A stretch of 64,000 nt of DNA from contig CAWCTX010000002.1 in NCBI GenBank assembly GCA_963798505.1, positions 35,261 through 99,260 on the forward strand, read 5' to 3'. Source of the DNA: CAVWSM01 sp963798505 (GTDB lineage Bacteria; Actinomycetota; Actinomycetes; Jiangellales; Jiangellaceae). Under the pieces are notes generated by a model. It searched no databases. It was not told the origin of the DNA and saw only the letters and a program-made list of their open reading frames with translations. This document shows, one piece after another, positions 63,790 through 64,000 of the stretch; within the stretch, counting starts at the first letter, position 1; every line of letters begins with the position of its first letter. The position numbers and the translations under genes were made by a program.

Positions 63790-64000
63790 CCCTCCTACCG
63801 ACGTCGGGAGCCGTACCCGGCACCTCGAACACAAGTCACTCGCCGATTCACCCTTCGGCGTCTGTGGTCAGCGACCTTGCACAATGACGCTACTGGGCGA
63901 GCCGCTGACCTGCGATTTGAGGCGCACAGGGGTCGCGTGAGAGCGTGACCAAGCTCTGCTGTGAGCCGGTCGTACCTAGCTGGCGACGACTCGGTACCTC
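63790..64000. other. Right-edge region upstream of the surface-protein gene; no gene seen
   Basis: I see no gene or repeat here. The region would hold the promoter of the DUF11 gene. Confidence 0.4.

Noticed and set aside
60319..63948. A 1,209-codon open frame on the plus strand opposite the DUF11 gene
   Set aside because: It is rich in Arg, Gly and His with no recognisable domain, while the opposite strand has a signal peptide and clear DUF11 repeats. It is a composition effect of high-GC coding DNA.

Overview
This is a high-GC actinobacterial chromosome segment. Three things point to Actinomycetota: GTG starts are common, many genes appear to be leaderless (a TAnnnT -10 box 5-10 nt before the start codon), and the gene content fits (complete menaquinone pathway, complex I, IdeR-type iron box, HrcA/CIRCE-controlled zinc-ribbon gene, ECF42/DGPF pair, c-di-AMP riboswitch before an NlpC/P60 gene). 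A Nocardioidaceae-like or other Propionibacteriales host is my inference; no marker gene here fixes the genus.

Layout. 0-5.4 kb: carbohydrate locus (GH4 glycosidase cut by the left edge, PfkB-type kinase, ABC sugar importer without its own ATPase; the first permease is frameshifted). 5.4-6.2 kb: iron storage (bacterioferritin-associated ferredoxin and bacterioferritin) behind an iron box. 6.1-7.9 kb: ECF42-type sigma factor with its DGPF/YciI partner. 8-12.7 kb: RarD-like transporter, Tat-exported PhoX-type protein, membrane-anchored GH15-like protein. 12.9-30.7 kb, all on the minus strand: geranylgeranyl reductase-family enzyme, nuoA-N (complete 14-subunit complex I, most junctions overlapping by 4 nt), then a polyprenyl diphosphate synthase overlapping nuoN. 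30.8-42 kb: menaquinone genes menG, menF, menD, menC, menB, menE and menA, interrupted by a decayed M14 carboxypeptidase remnant and by an MFS transporter with a divergent, frameshifted LacI regulator. 42-51 kb: 5-formyl-THF cyclo-ligase, penicillin acylase-family protein, S51-like peptidase, PPOX-fold protein, a SnoaL-like remnant, peptide deformylase, winged-helix protein, epimerase, a Ruc-like zinc-ribbon protein under CIRCE, a SAF-domain protein and mscL. 51-57.6 kb: a large degenerate DUF4011/SF1-helicase-like gene, NlpC/P60 hydrolase with c-di-AMP riboswitch, tRNA-Arg(CCT), a mazEF-type module and two membrane proteins. 57.6-63.8 kb: a very large DUF11-repeat surface protein with a degenerate sorting signal, whose 3' half carries many frameshifts.

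How the parts work together: the polyprenyl synthase, menF-D-C-B-E-A, menG and the reductase-family gene would build and finish menaquinone, and complex I passes NADH electrons to it, so quinone supply and its main user are side by side. menH and a DHNA-CoA thioesterase gene are not in the window.

Two things shape interpretation. First, single-base frameshifts recur, even in nuoE, so base-calling indels are a serious possibility; the DUF11 gene, the M14 remnant and the SnoaL remnant carry enough lesions that real decay is also possible. Second, several gaps carry long inverted repeats bounded by GATCA, including one repeat family present in two places.
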